A DNA stretch of 47,605 nucleotides from Pseudonocardia xinjiangensis (GTDB lineage: Bacteria > Actinomycetota > Actinomycetes > Mycobacteriales > Pseudonocardiaceae), in NCBI RefSeq assembly GCF_012911925.1, contig NZ_JAAXKY010000039.1:1-47605 (forward strand). Direction: 5' to 3'. Below the pieces are notes generated by a model that made no database searches, had not been told where the DNA came from, and worked only from the letters and a program-made list of their open reading frames with translations. The translations under genes and the position numbers were made by a program. Shown here in pieces: positions 33,456 through 42,088 of the stretch (position 1 is its first letter; every line of letters begins with the position of its first letter).

Positions 33456-34559
33456 GTGCCCGATCCCGTCGACCGCTCCTGCAGCCACACCCGCGCCTGG
33501 GTGAACGAGGCGATCAGGCTCGTGGAGGCCGATGCCAACCGGTCGGCCGACACGCATCTGCATCCGTTCCCGCTGCCTGCGGAGTGGGGGATCGAGGTCT
33601 ACCTCAAGGACGAGTCGGTGCACCCGACCGGAAGCCTCAAGCACCGGCTCGCCCGCTCACTGTTCCTCTACGCGCTGGTGAACGGCTGGATCGTCGAGGG
33701 CACCACGGTCGTGGAGGCGAGCTCGGGATCCACCGCCGTGTCGGAGGCGTACTTCGCCGGCCTCATCGGGGTGCCGTTCGTGGCGGTGATGCCGAGGTCC
33801 ACCAGCCCGCAGAAGATCGCGCTGATCGAGCGGTACGGCGGCCGCTGCCACTACGTGGACCGCGCACCGGCGATGTACGAGGAGGCGCAGCGGCTCGCCG
33901 CGGAGTGCGGCGGGCACTACATCGACCAGTTCACCTACGCCGAGCGCGCCACCGACTGGCGGGGCAACAACAACATCGCCGAGTCGATCTTCGGTCAGCT
34001 CGCACTGGAGCGCTACCCGATCCCCGAGTGGATCGTCATGGGAGCGGGCACCGGGGGTACCTCCGCGACGATCGGCCGCTACCTGCGCTACCGCCGCCAT
34101 CCGACGCGGCTCGCCGTCGTCGACCCGGAGAACTCCGCGTTCTTCCCCGGCTGGACCACGGGTGCGGCGGACTACGGCACCGGGATGCCCTCGCGCATCG
34201 AGGGCATCGGCAGGCCGCGGATGGAGCCGAGCTTCGTCCCCACCCTGATCGACCTGATGATCCCGGTACCGGACGCGGCCAGCGTGGCCGCGGCGCGGCA
34301 CCTGCACGCCGTCACCGGCCGCTTCGCGGGTGGCTCGACGGGCACCAACCTGTGGGGCGTATGGCACCTGGTGGCGCGGATGCGCGACGCCGGGGTGCGC
34401 GGCAGCGTCGTCACGCTGATCTGCGACGGCGGGGAGCGCTACCGGCACAGCTACTACGACGACGGCTGGGTGGCGGCGCAGGGGATGGATCTTCCGCCCT
34501 ACACGGCGGCGATCGAGCGGTTCCTCGCGACCGGGGAGTGGGCGCCCCCACCGACCTGA
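33456..34559 (+). CDS. PLP-dependent cysteine desulfhydrase, Cds1-like
   Basis: The 367-residue protein is a cysteine-synthase-superfamily PLP enzyme. The lysine-bearing segment [23 protein letters not shown] carries the PLP lysine (GSLKHR), and [17 protein letters not shown] is the phosphate loop. [14 protein letters not shown] is the substrate loop. The N-terminus ([28 protein letters not shown]) and [17 protein letters not shown] match my recollection of mycobacterial Cds1, which releases H2S from L-cysteine. The GTG at 33456 has TAGCGT 8 nt upstream (leaderless). It stands divergent from the P450 operon. Confidence 0.88.
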   Translation: MPDPVDRSCSHTRAWVNEAIRLVEADANRSADTHLHPFPLPAEWGIEVYLKDESVHPTGSLKHRLARSLFLYALVNGWIVEGTTVVEASSGSTAVSEAYFAGLIGVPFVAVMPRSTSPQKIALIERYGGRCHYVDRAPAMYEEAQRLAAECGGHYIDQFTYAERATDWRGNNNIAESIFGQLALERYPIPEWIVMGAGTGGTSATIGRYLRYRRHPTRLAVVDPENSAFFPGWTTGAADYGTGMPSRIEGIGRPRMEPSFVPTLIDLMIPVPDAASVAAARHLHAVTGRFAGGSTGTNLWGVWHLVARMRDAGVRGSVVTLICDGGERYRHSYYDDGWVAAQGMDLPPYTAAIERFLATGEWAPPPT

Positions 34560-34577
34560 CCGGCCGGGGGCGACCCG

Positions 34578-36170
34578 CTACTGGCGCAGGTCGGCGCCGA
34601 TGCCCGTGAGGGACCGGACCTCCATCTCCTTCTGCACGTCGGAGCTCTCGTTGCGGCCACCGAGCATCGTTCCGAACCAGCCGCAGAAGAACGAGAACGG
34701 GATCGAGATGATGCCGGGGTTGTTCAGCGGGAACACGTGGAAGTCCACCATCGGGAAGATCGACGTGGGGCTGCCCGACGTCACCGGCGAGAACGCGATC
34801 AGCAGCAGGCAGGAGCCGAGGCCGCCGTACAGGCTCCACAGGGTGCCCATGGTGTTGAACCGTTTCCAGAACAGCGCGTACAGGATCGTCGACAGGTTCG
34901 CCGACGCGGCCAGCGCCAGCGCCAGCGCCACGAGGAACGCCACGTTCTGCCCGTTCGCCAGGATCCCCCCGAGTATCGCCAGCACGCCGAGCACGACGGC
35001 GGCGATCCGGGCGACCCGGACCTCCCGGCGCGGGTTGGTCCGCCCGCGCTTGATGATGTTGGCGTACACGTCGTGGGCGAAGGACGCCGACGCGGCGAGC
35101 GTCAGCCCTGCCACGACCGCCAGGATCGTCGCGAAGGCCACTGCCGAGACGATGCCCAGCAGCACCGGCCCGCCGATGGCCAGCGCCAGCAGCGGCGCCG
35201 CCGAGTTCTCGCCGCTCGGAGCCGCGAGGATGGCCCGGGAGCCGACGAGCGCGCCTGCGCCGTAACCGATCACCAGCGTGCACAGGTAGAACACGACCAT
35301 CGTGCAGACGGCCCACACCACCGAGCGGCGGGCCTGGACGGCGTTGGGCACCGTGTAGAACCGGATCAGCACGTGCGGCAGGCTGCAGATCCCCAGCACG
35401 AGCGCCAGTGCCAGGGAGACGAAGTCCAGCTCGTTGTGTCCGTACTGGGTGCCCGGCGCCAGTATCGCGTCGCCGAGCGGGTTGTTGGCGACGGCCTTCT
35501 CGAGGATCGCGGAGAAGCTGAAGCCGAACTGGCCCATCAGGAACACCGTGATCGTCGTGACGCACAGCAGCAGGAGCACGGCCTTGACGATCTGCACCCA
35601 TGTGGTGCCCTTCATGCCGCCGACCAGCACGTAGAAGATCATGATCAGGCCGACGATCGCGATGACGACCGACTGGCCGGTGCGGTCGGTGATGTTGAGC
35701 AGCAGCGCGACGAGCCCGCCGGCCCCGGCCATCTGCGCCAGCATGTAGAAGAACGAGATCACCAGCGTGGAGAGCGCGGCAGCGGCCCGCACCGGACGCT
35801 GACGCATCCGGTAGGCGATGACGTCGCCCATCGTGAACCGGCCGGTGTTGCGCAGGAGCTCGCCGATCAGCAGGAGCCCGACCAGCCAGGCCACGACCCA
35901 GCCGACGGAGTACACGAACCCGTCGTAGCCGTGCACCGCGATGCTGCCGGCGATGCCGAGGAACGAGGCCGCCGACAGGAAGTCGCCCGACAGCGCGATG
36001 CCGTTCTGGGCGCCGGTGAAGCGGGAGTCGGCCGCGTAGTAGTCCGCGGTGGAGGTGCTCCCGCGGCTCACGCGGTAGACGAGCGCCAGTGTGGCCACCG
36101 CGAACACCGCGAAGACGCCGATGTTCGCCATCGGGTTGCCGGTCGGGGTTGCGACCGCTGCGACGTTCAC
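34578..36170 (-). CDS. actP: ActP/MctC-type sodium:solute symporter (acetate or monocarboxylate)
   Basis: The 530-residue protein has about 13 hydrophobic segments and the SSS signature (GDFLSAASFLGIAGSIAVHGYDGFVYSVGW; TSIFPMVDFHVFPLNNPGIISIPFSFFCGWFGTML at the end). The substrate is probably acetate or another short monocarboxylate, by comparison with ActP and MctC, which also pair with a DUF485 protein. The GTG at 36170 overlaps the DUF485 stop by 4 bp (GTGA). It lies 19 nt from the convergent cysteine desulfhydrase gene. Confidence 0.92.
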   Translation of the reverse strand: MNVAAVATPTGNPMANIGVFAVFAVATLALVYRVSRGSTSTADYYAADSRFTGAQNGIALSGDFLSAASFLGIAGSIAVHGYDGFVYSVGWVVAWLVGLLLIGELLRNTGRFTMGDVIAYRMRQRPVRAAAALSTLVISFFYMLAQMAGAGGLVALLLNITDRTGQSVVIAIVGLIMIFYVLVGGMKGTTWVQIVKAVLLLLCVTTITVFLMGQFGFSFSAILEKAVANNPLGDAILAPGTQYGHNELDFVSLALALVLGICSLPHVLIRFYTVPNAVQARRSVVWAVCTMVVFYLCTLVIGYGAGALVGSRAILAAPSGENSAAPLLALAIGGPVLLGIVSAVAFATILAVVAGLTLAASASFAHDVYANIIKRGRTNPRREVRVARIAAVVLGVLAILGGILANGQNVAFLVALALALAASANLSTILYALFWKRFNTMGTLWSLYGGLGSCLLLIAFSPVTSGSPTSIFPMVDFHVFPLNNPGIISIPFSFFCGWFGTMLGGRNESSDVQKEMEVRSLTGIGADLRQ

Positions 36171-36721
36171 GCCGGTCCCTCTCCGGCCAGGGCGCGCACC
36201 AGTCTGACCTGGGGGTCCAGGTTGCGCTTGGCGTACCGGTGGTAGATGAACGTGATCGCCAGCGTGGTGACGAACTGGCCCAGGCCCAGCAGCATGCCGA
36301 CCGTGACCAGGCCGACGACCCGCCTGCCCATGAAGTCGTGGGCGTAGGCCGCCAGCAGGACGAAGATGAGATACCAGCCCAGGAACGCGAACGTCATCGG
36401 GAACACGAACCGGCGCAGCCTGGTGCGGAGCTCGGAGAACTCGCGGCTGCAGTGGATGGCCGCGTAGTCCACCCGTCGCGAGGGCGGGGGCACCTCGTGT
36501 TCCGGTTCGGGGGTGGGTCCGGTGCCCCACAGGGTGGGGGCGACGGCGGGTTGGTCCCGCCCGAAGTCTCCGGCCCGTATGCCGGGAGAGTGGTACGTCG
36601 CACGCCCCGCCCCGGTCGAGTGCCGACGTCGGGGACCTGTCGCTCGGGTCAATGTTCCTCCAGACGGAGTCCTTTGCTGCGACGGTGCAACAGCCGTAGG
36701 CGTCACGGTGGGTGATATCAC
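36167..36721 (-). CDS. DUF485 (YjcH-like) membrane protein, actP partner
   Basis: The 184-residue frame has a poorly conserved, probably disordered first 85 residues and a DUF485 domain (VDYAAIHCSREFSELRTRLRRFVFPMTFAFLGWYLIFVLLAAYA...VGMLLGLGQFVTTLAITFIYHRYA) with two membrane helices. DUF485 proteins are encoded with ActP-type symporters and are assumed to assist them. The GTG at 36721 is the first in-frame start; an internal GTG just before the domain is an alternative. It is the first gene of the actP operon. Confidence 0.85.
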   Translation of the reverse strand: MISPTVTPTAVAPSQQRTPSGGTLTRATGPRRRHSTGAGRATYHSPGIRAGDFGRDQPAVAPTLWGTGPTPEPEHEVPPPSRRVDYAAIHCSREFSELRTRLRRFVFPMTFAFLGWYLIFVLLAAYAHDFMGRRVVGLVTVGMLLGLGQFVTTLAITFIYHRYAKRNLDPQVRLVRALAGEGPA

Positions 36722-37149
36722 AGACGGGCCGGGCTAGGCCGATCGGAGTAGCGGCAATCCGGAGCCGCCGTCACCGGCTGGTGCCCCGCGTCAACGGGCC
36801 GGTGGGAGACGGGGCACGGCAGTACGGGCCCGGCACCGCATCGAGCGCCCAGCGGGTGCGCCCCACGGCCGGACGGGGCGCTGCTCGTCCCCGGCCGCAG
36901 GTAGACCCCCGGATTTGCGGTATCGGGCCGGCGATCCGGGCCCGGGGTGATCAAGCACTCAACGCGATATTCGCCCCCGATTGGGCATCTCACCGGCTTC
37001 TTCCGATCAATCACCTCAGCGATCGGATGACCGTCTCGTACGTGTCGCTCCGCGTTCATCTCCCGGCCGTGTCGATCGGCGAACGTGACGACCGGCCACC
37101 ACCCGGTCGGGTGAATCGACCGGCCACGTACGTGACAGGGAGAACATCC
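36722..37149. other. Long divergent intergenic region, DUF485-actP / phoX
   Basis: These 428 bp carry no convincing gene. They must hold promoters for both neighbours. The right half is less GC-rich (36960-37060) and includes one GTTCATC (37054-37060) resembling half of an actinobacterial PHO box, but I do not see a second in-phase repeat. GGGAG 8 nt before the phoX ATG is its ribosome site. Confidence 0.4.
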
Positions 37150-38547
37150 ATGACGAACGGAATGTCCCGCCGCGGCTTCTTGCGCGGGACCGCCGCTGCA
37201 GGTGCCGGAGTGGTCCTGCTGGGCGCGAGCGAGGTCCTGCTCACCGCGCCGAACGCCGCAGCGGCACCGGCGCCGGCAGGCGCGGGATACGGGCCGCTGG
37301 TGGCCGACCCGGCCAAGCGCCTCGCCCTCCCGAAGGGCTTCACCTACTCGGTCGTCACCGAGGCCGGCGTGACCCGGCTGGAGTCCGGCGAGTTCACCCC
37401 GAGCAACCACGACGGCACTGGCGCCTTCACGGGCAAGGGGGGTGGCACGGTGCTCGTCAACAACCACGAGCTGGGCGGCGCGCTCGCCGACACCCCGCTG
37501 CCGGTGCCGCACCTCGAGGGCCTCACCTACGACCCGGGCAGCGCGGGCGGCTGCACGATCATCGAGACCGACAAGGACGGCAAGCGCGTCCGCGAGTTCG
37601 TCGGGATCGCGGGCACCGCCCAGAACTGCGCCGGCGGCATCACGCCCTGGAACACCTGGCTGACCTGCGAGGAGACCGAGGGGCTCGCCGGCTCCGGCGG
37701 CCGCACCAAGGACCACGGGTACGTGTTCGAGGTCGACCCGTTCGACCAGGCTGCGAACCGTGACCCGCAGCCGATCAAGGCGCTCGGCCGGTTCGCCCAC
37801 GAGGCCGCCGTGGTGGACCCGAAGTCGGGCAACATCCTGCTCACCGAGGACGCGGGCGACCCCAACGGCCTGCTCTACCGGTGGGAGGCGCCGAAGAAGT
37901 TCAAGCCCAAGAAGGGCGGGCTCCGGGAGCTCGGCCCGACCGACGGCGTGCTCGCCGCCATGCGCTGCACCGACAAGGCAGGCGCCTTCGTCGACGACCT
38001 GTCCCGCGCCACCGAGATCGGCACCACCTACGGCGTCACCTGGACGACGGTGCCCGACCGCGACGCCCGCACCACGTCGGTCCGCAAGCAGTTCACCGGC
38101 GACCAGGTGACCCGCGGGCACAAGCTCGAGGGCGCCTGGTGGGCCGACAACGGTGCGTACATCGTCACGAGCTACGCGCGTGAGGACAGCCCGGTTCCCC
38201 ACGACGGGCAGGTGTGGTTCTACGACCCCAAGCGTGAGACCTTCACGCTGAAGGTGCGCTTCGGCGTCAACCCGAACCCCGACCAGGACGGCGCGTTCGA
38301 CGGCCCGGACAACATCACCGTCTCCCCGTGGGGCGGCCTGATCGTGGCCGAGGACGGCGAGGGTGTGCAGCACCTCGTCGGCGTCACGGACGGCGGGGAC
38401 CCGTTCCCGCTGGCGCGCAACGAGCTCGGCAACGGCAGCGAGTTCACCGGCCCGGTCTACTCGCAGGACAAGAAGATCCTGTTCGGCAACATCCAGACCC
38501 CGGGGATCATGTTCGCGATCAGCGGCCCCTGGAAGAAGCAGCACTAG
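37150..38547 (+). CDS. PhoX-family alkaline phosphatase/phosphodiesterase, Tat-exported
   Basis: The 465-residue protein begins MTNGMSRRGFLRGTAAAGAGVVLLGASEVLL, a Tat signal with the SRRGFLRG motif at residues 6-13, so it is exported folded. The mature part is a DUF839/PhoX beta-propeller with NNHELGG, WLTCEETEG, GRFAHEAAVVDP and LTEDAGD, which supply metal ligands. PhoX enzymes hydrolyse phosphomonoesters outside the membrane using Ca2+ and Fe3+. The start is supported by GGGAG 8 nt upstream. A large palindrome follows its stop. Confidence 0.9.
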   Translation: MTNGMSRRGFLRGTAAAGAGVVLLGASEVLLTAPNAAAAPAPAGAGYGPLVADPAKRLALPKGFTYSVVTEAGVTRLESGEFTPSNHDGTGAFTGKGGGTVLVNNHELGGALADTPLPVPHLEGLTYDPGSAGGCTIIETDKDGKRVREFVGIAGTAQNCAGGITPWNTWLTCEETEGLAGSGGRTKDHGYVFEVDPFDQAANRDPQPIKALGRFAHEAAVVDPKSGNILLTEDAGDPNGLLYRWEAPKKFKPKKGGLRELGPTDGVLAAMRCTDKAGAFVDDLSRATEIGTTYGVTWTTVPDRDARTTSVRKQFTGDQVTRGHKLEGAWWADNGAYIVTSYAREDSPVPHDGQVWFYDPKRETFTLKVRFGVNPNPDQDGAFDGPDNITVSPWGGLIVAEDGEGVQHLVGVTDGGDPFPLARNELGNGSEFTGPVYSQDKKILFGNIQTPGIMFAISGPWKKQH

Positions 38548-38575
38548 CCGCGGCGCCCCGCCCCACCCCGGCAAG

Positions 38576-38630
38576 TTGCAGCAAAGCCACTTTCATGCAA
38601 CCACGTTGCGTGAAAGTGGCTTTGCTGCAA
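38576..38630. repeat. 55-nt extragenic palindrome, partly coding; probable bidirectional terminator
   Basis: TTGCAGCAAAGCCACTTTCA (38576-38595) is repeated inverted and perfectly at 38611-38630. The inner 15 nt also pair (GCAAC / GTTGC around CAC), so the whole folds into one stem of about 26 bp with a 3-nt loop. It lies between the convergent phoX and amidase genes, and the amidase stop and last codons lie inside it. It looks like a mobile REP-type palindrome rather than an ordinary terminator. Confidence 0.85.
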
Positions 38631-40020
38631 TGCGTGGGGGCCAGCGGGGGCGGGGGGAGCCTGCCGTCGCGGGTACCGGGCGGCCTTCCAGGCTCGCCGC
38701 CGCCGCGAGCAGCTTGAGCTCGTCGCCCGGGCGGCCGACGAGCTGCACACCCACCGGCGCGCCCCGCACGGTCACGGGGGCGACCACGGCGGGCAGGCCG
38801 GCCAGGTTCCACGCCTGCGTGTACGGGACGCGGGCGGCGGACACCAGCACGGTGGGCAGGTAGCGCCGGTTCTGCAGGGCGCCGGCCCGCAGGGGCGGCC
38901 CGGCCACCGCCGGGCTGAGCAGCAGGTCGTGGCCGCCCGCGTCGAGCCAGTCGAGGAACCGGCCGCGCCACGCGGCGGCCGCGGCCGGGTCGGGCATCCG
39001 CATCCGCTGCACCCGCCGTCCCTTGCGGACCACGGTGGCGGTGCGTCGCTCCACCTTCCGCTCGTCGAGGCCGAGGTCGGCGAACTCGTCGGCGATGCCC
39101 GCGTGCCAGCGCCGCGTCCACTGCGTGACGAGGGTGTGTGAATAGGGCGGATCGGCGAGGGTGACGGTCGCGCGGTTCGGACCCGCGCGGAGGCGGGCGG
39201 CCGCGCCGACAGCGGCGGCCCTGTGGTCGGGGTGCAGCCGTCCGACCGGCGACGGGTGGCGCAACGACAGTGCGATGCGCGCCGGCCCGCCGTAGGCGAC
39301 GCCGTCGTCCCCGGCCTCGCCGCCCCCGCGGAGCACCGCGAGCATCAGCGCGGCGTCACTCGCGGTGCGGGCCATCGCGCCCGTGGCCGTGAGCCCGCGC
39401 CAGTGCTGCTCGGCCCCGCCGGGCAGCGGCACCACGCCCGCTCCGGGCTTGACCCCCACGAGGCCGCAGTACGCCGCCGGGATGCGGATGGAGCCGCCGC
39501 CGTCGGTGCCCAGCGCCAGCACGGCCATCCCCGCCGCCACGGCCGCGGCGCTGCCGCCGCTCGACCCGCCGGGATCCAGCGCAGGGTCCAGCGGGTTGCA
39601 GGTGACCCCGAACGCCGAGTGCGTGAACCCCCAGATCGCGAGCTCGGGCATCTTGGTCTTGCCGATCACGACGGCGCCGGCGGCGCGCAGCCGCTTGACC
39701 AGATCGTCGTCGCGCCGGGCCGGCTCGGCCGAGGTGGCCACCGAGCCGTGCCGGGTGGGATACCCCGCGACGTCGATGTTGTCCTTGATCGCCACCGGCA
39801 CCCCGGCCAGTGGCAGGGCGAAGCGGTCCGACCGCGTGTCGACGGCTCCCGCCTCGGCGAGCACCCGCTCCGGGTCGTGCTCCTGGAACGCGCCGACCGA
39901 GGGCTCGCGGTCGGCGATCCGGGCCAGATGGGCTCGGGCGACGTCGGCCGCGCTGAGGCGCCCGTCGTGCACACGCGCCGCGATCTCGGCCGCGGTGAGC
40001 GCGGTCACGTCGAGGGCCAT
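38593..40020 (-). CDS. Amidase signature family protein
   Basis: The 475-residue protein has the amidase-signature triad: Lys in GVPVAIKDNIDVAG, Ser of DPGGSSGGSAAAVAAG and the nucleophile Ser of TDGGGSIRIPA. Such enzymes hydrolyse amide bonds in the cytoplasm; the substrate is not predictable. The C-terminus is odd: the last 12 codons (IAAKPLSRNVVA) and the stop TGA lie in the extragenic palindrome, so the natural end may have been replaced by insertion of that repeat. The ATG at 40020 has GGAGGG directly before it, closer than usual. It is separated from the formate dehydrogenase operon by 84 nt. Confidence 0.9.
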   Translation of the reverse strand: MALDVTALTAAEIAARVHDGRLSAADVARAHLARIADREPSVGAFQEHDPERVLAEAGAVDTRSDRFALPLAGVPVAIKDNIDVAGYPTRHGSVATSAEPARRDDDLVKRLRAAGAVVIGKTKMPELAIWGFTHSAFGVTCNPLDPALDPGGSSGGSAAAVAAGMAVLALGTDGGGSIRIPAAYCGLVGVKPGAGVVPLPGGAEQHWRGLTATGAMARTASDAALMLAVLRGGGEAGDDGVAYGGPARIALSLRHPSPVGRLHPDHRAAAVGAAARLRAGPNRATVTLADPPYSHTLVTQWTRRWHAGIADEFADLGLDERKVERRTATVVRKGRRVQRMRMPDPAAAAAWRGRFLDWLDAGGHDLLLSPAVAGPPLRAGALQNRRYLPTVLVSAARVPYTQAWNLAGLPAVVAPVTVRGAPVGVQLVGRPGDELKLLAAAASLEGRPVPATAGSPRPRWPPRIAAKPLSRNVVA

Positions 40021-40104
40021 CCCTCCACCATCGCACCGATTAGGCGTTGTCCGTGGTAGACCCGCCGGAGCAGCCGACCGGCGCGACGCCGGGCGATCGC
40101 CCGG

Positions 40105-41178
40105 TCAGCTGCGGGGGACGGGGGAGGTGGCTCCGTCGGCGGCCAGCCAGCTGCCCTCGTGGTGCGCCTGCTCACCACGGGCCTTGCGCTCGCGCTGCGG
40201 GGCGATGACGTGCTGGGGGTCGGCGGCCGACGCCATCCCCGCCTCGAACACCGCGAACCGGGTGGCCAGCGATCCCGCTGCGAGGGCCGCGCCGGAGGCG
40301 ACGGCAGCCACGCGGCCGCGCCGCCCGCCCAGCGCGGCGAGCACCGCACCCAGCCCGCCCGCGGCGGTGAGGGCCCGGGACAGCCGGTTCCATCGGCCCG
40401 CCTTCCCCTCGCGGTACGCCCCGACGACGTTGCCGGGGATCGGCTCGAGCCGCCGCTCCAGCATCTCGCCGGCGGCGAGCTCGGCCGCTGCTCCGGCCAC
40501 GGCGAGCCGCACCATCGGCAGGCGCTCCCGCCTGGCGGCCCCGGTGAGCCCGGTGATCGCCAGCTGTGCGCCCGCACCAGCCGCGGCGCCGCTGGCCGCG
40601 AACAGCACCGGCAGCTCGCCCCGGGCCTCGTGCCACGCCGGTATCGCCGTGTCCGCCAGCAGGACGCCGGTGTAGCTCGCCAGCGGCGGACCGAGGAACG
40701 CGGCGCCCCACCCGGCGAGCCTGCCGAGCCCCGGCGCGATGCCGGTGAGCTCGGAAGCCGCGGAGGCCGACGCCAGCGCGGCGAACGGGCTGAGGATCCA
40801 CGAGCCGATCGACAGCGGCGACGTCGGCTTGATCACCCGCAGCATGTTGAGGAAGCGGGTGGGACGGCCGAGGTCGTGGACGAGCGCGACGGTGCCCAGC
40901 ATCGCCCCGCCGGTGGCGACGAGCCGGCCGCCGCGGCGCAGGACGGGCCGGCCGGTGGCGTCGCCGAGCGCCGCGACCACCGCCGACGTCCCGGCCATGC
41001 CACCCACCCACAGGTAGAGCGGCACGTCGGGGTTCTTCCACGTCGGCTTCTTGAGGATGGGCCGCCCGTAGTAGGAGACGAACTCCGCCTCGGGGACCAT
41101 TGAGCCCTTGATGCGTTTGCGACCCCGCCGCTCGCGCCTGCCGACGCCGCCGTTGCCCGCCACGTCCGTCTCCTTCAT
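40105..41178 (-). CDS. NrfD-like membrane subunit of formate dehydrogenase
   Basis: The 357-residue protein has about eight to nine hydrophobic segments of the NrfD/PsrC type (LYLWVGGMAGTSAVVAALGD; VHDLGRPTRFLNMLRVIKPTSPLSIGSWILSPF). NrfD proteins anchor iron-sulfur subunits in the membrane and pass electrons to quinone. It follows the FDH iron-sulfur gene, so formate electrons probably reach the quinone pool. The ATG lies inside the second copy of a 17-bp tandem repeat; a GTG at 41163 with AAGGAG 6 nt upstream is a serious alternative start. Confidence 0.88.
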   Translation of the reverse strand: MKETDVAGNGGVGRRERRGRKRIKGSMVPEAEFVSYYGRPILKKPTWKNPDVPLYLWVGGMAGTSAVVAALGDATGRPVLRRGGRLVATGGAMLGTVALVHDLGRPTRFLNMLRVIKPTSPLSIGSWILSPFAALASASAASELTGIAPGLGRLAGWGAAFLGPPLASYTGVLLADTAIPAWHEARGELPVLFAASGAAAGAGAQLAITGLTGAARRERLPMVRLAVAGAAAELAAGEMLERRLEPIPGNVVGAYREGKAGRWNRLSRALTAAGGLGAVLAALGGRRGRVAAVASGAALAAGSLATRFAVFEAGMASAADPQHVIAPQRERKARGEQAHHEGSWLAADGATSPVPRS

Positions 41179-41199
41179 CGGGCCGTCTCCTTCATCGGG
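41166..41199. repeat. Perfect 17-bp tandem duplication at the fdh beta/nrfD junction
   Basis: CCGTCTCCTTCATCGGG occurs twice back to back (41166-41182 and 41183-41199). On the minus strand each copy holds an ATG, an AAGGAG and the sequence of the beta-subunit stop TGA. Without the duplication the two genes would overlap as ATGA. Confidence 0.9.
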
Positions 41200-42088
41200 A
41201 CCGCCCGCCGAGGAACGACCCCACGACCGCCGCCGTGAGACCGACCGCCGCCAGCGCCGCCCGCTTCCACATCTGCGGGAGGTCCCGGGTGGTGACCACC
41301 GGGTCCGGCGGGAGCCCGTAGACCTCCGGCTCGTCGAGCAGCAGGAAGAAGGCGCCGTCGCCGCCGACGCCGTCGTCGGGGTCGCGGCCGTAGAGCCGGG
41401 CCTCGGTGACGCCGTTGCCCTGCAGCTCGGCCAGCCGCCGGTCGGCCCGTTCGCGCAGCTCGTCGAGCGGGCCGAACTGGATCGACTCGGTCGGGCAGGC
41501 CTGGGCGCACGCCGGGGTCAGCCCGTCCTTCGTGCGGTCGTAGCAGAGCGTGCACTTGAACGCCCGGCCGTCGCCGGGCCGGATGTCGATCACGCCGTAC
41601 GGGCAGGCGGGCACGCAGTAGCCGCAGCCGTTGCAGACGTCGGGCTGGACGAAGACGGTGTCGAACTCGGTGCGGATCAGCGCGCCCGTCGGGCAGACGT
41701 CGAGGCACGCGGCGTGCGTGCAGTGCTTGCAGACGTCCGAGGACATGAGCCAGCGCACGTCACCCGCGGGATGGGCCGGGGACTCCTCCGTGCGGGTCTC
41801 GATGAACGCGACGTGGCGCCAGGTGGAGGACCCCAGCGCACCGGTGTTGTCGTAGGACATGCCGAGCAGGTCCATGTCGCGCAGCCCGGCGAGGTCGGTC
41901 GGGTTGCTGCCGGTGGGGCCCGCGTCGGACGGGACGAGGTTCCACTCCTTGCACGCCACCTCGCACGCCTTGCAGCCGATGCAGACCGAGGTGTCGGTGA
42001 AGAACCCCAGCCGGGGCGGCCGCTCGCCCGGCATGCCGAGGTAGGAGGCGGCGCCGTCCGCCGCCCGGACCTCCTCCGGGGGGGTCAC
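41192..42088 (-). CDS. Formate dehydrogenase iron-sulfur (beta) subunit
   Basis: The 298-residue protein carries four ferredoxin-type cysteine clusters: CIGCKACEVACKEW, CKHCTHAACLDVCP, CNGCGYCVPACP and CTLCY..ACAQACP, as in FdnH-type subunits. A C-terminal hydrophobic helix (RAALAAVGLTAAVVGSFLGG) anchors it. It carries electrons from the molybdenum/tungsten alpha subunit to the NrfD-like protein. There is no Tat signal, so it faces the cytoplasm with the alpha subunit. The GTG at 42088 overlaps the alpha stop by 4 bp (GTGA). Confidence 0.95.
   Translation of the reverse strand: MTPPEEVRAADGAASYLGMPGERPPRLGFFTDTSVCIGCKACEVACKEWNLVPSDAGPTGSNPTDLAGLRDMDLLGMSYDNTGALGSSTWRHVAFIETRTEESPAHPAGDVRWLMSSDVCKHCTHAACLDVCPTGALIRTEFDTVFVQPDVCNGCGYCVPACPYGVIDIRPGDGRAFKCTLCYDRTKDGLTPACAQACPTESIQFGPLDELRERADRRLAELQGNGVTEARLYGRDPDDGVGGDGAFFLLLDEPEVYGLPPDPVVTTRDLPQMWKRAALAAVGLTAAVVGSFLGGRSR

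Noticed and set aside
37054..37060. PHO box upstream of phoX
   Set aside because: Only one half-like GTTCATC is seen, with no second repeat at 11-nt spacing.
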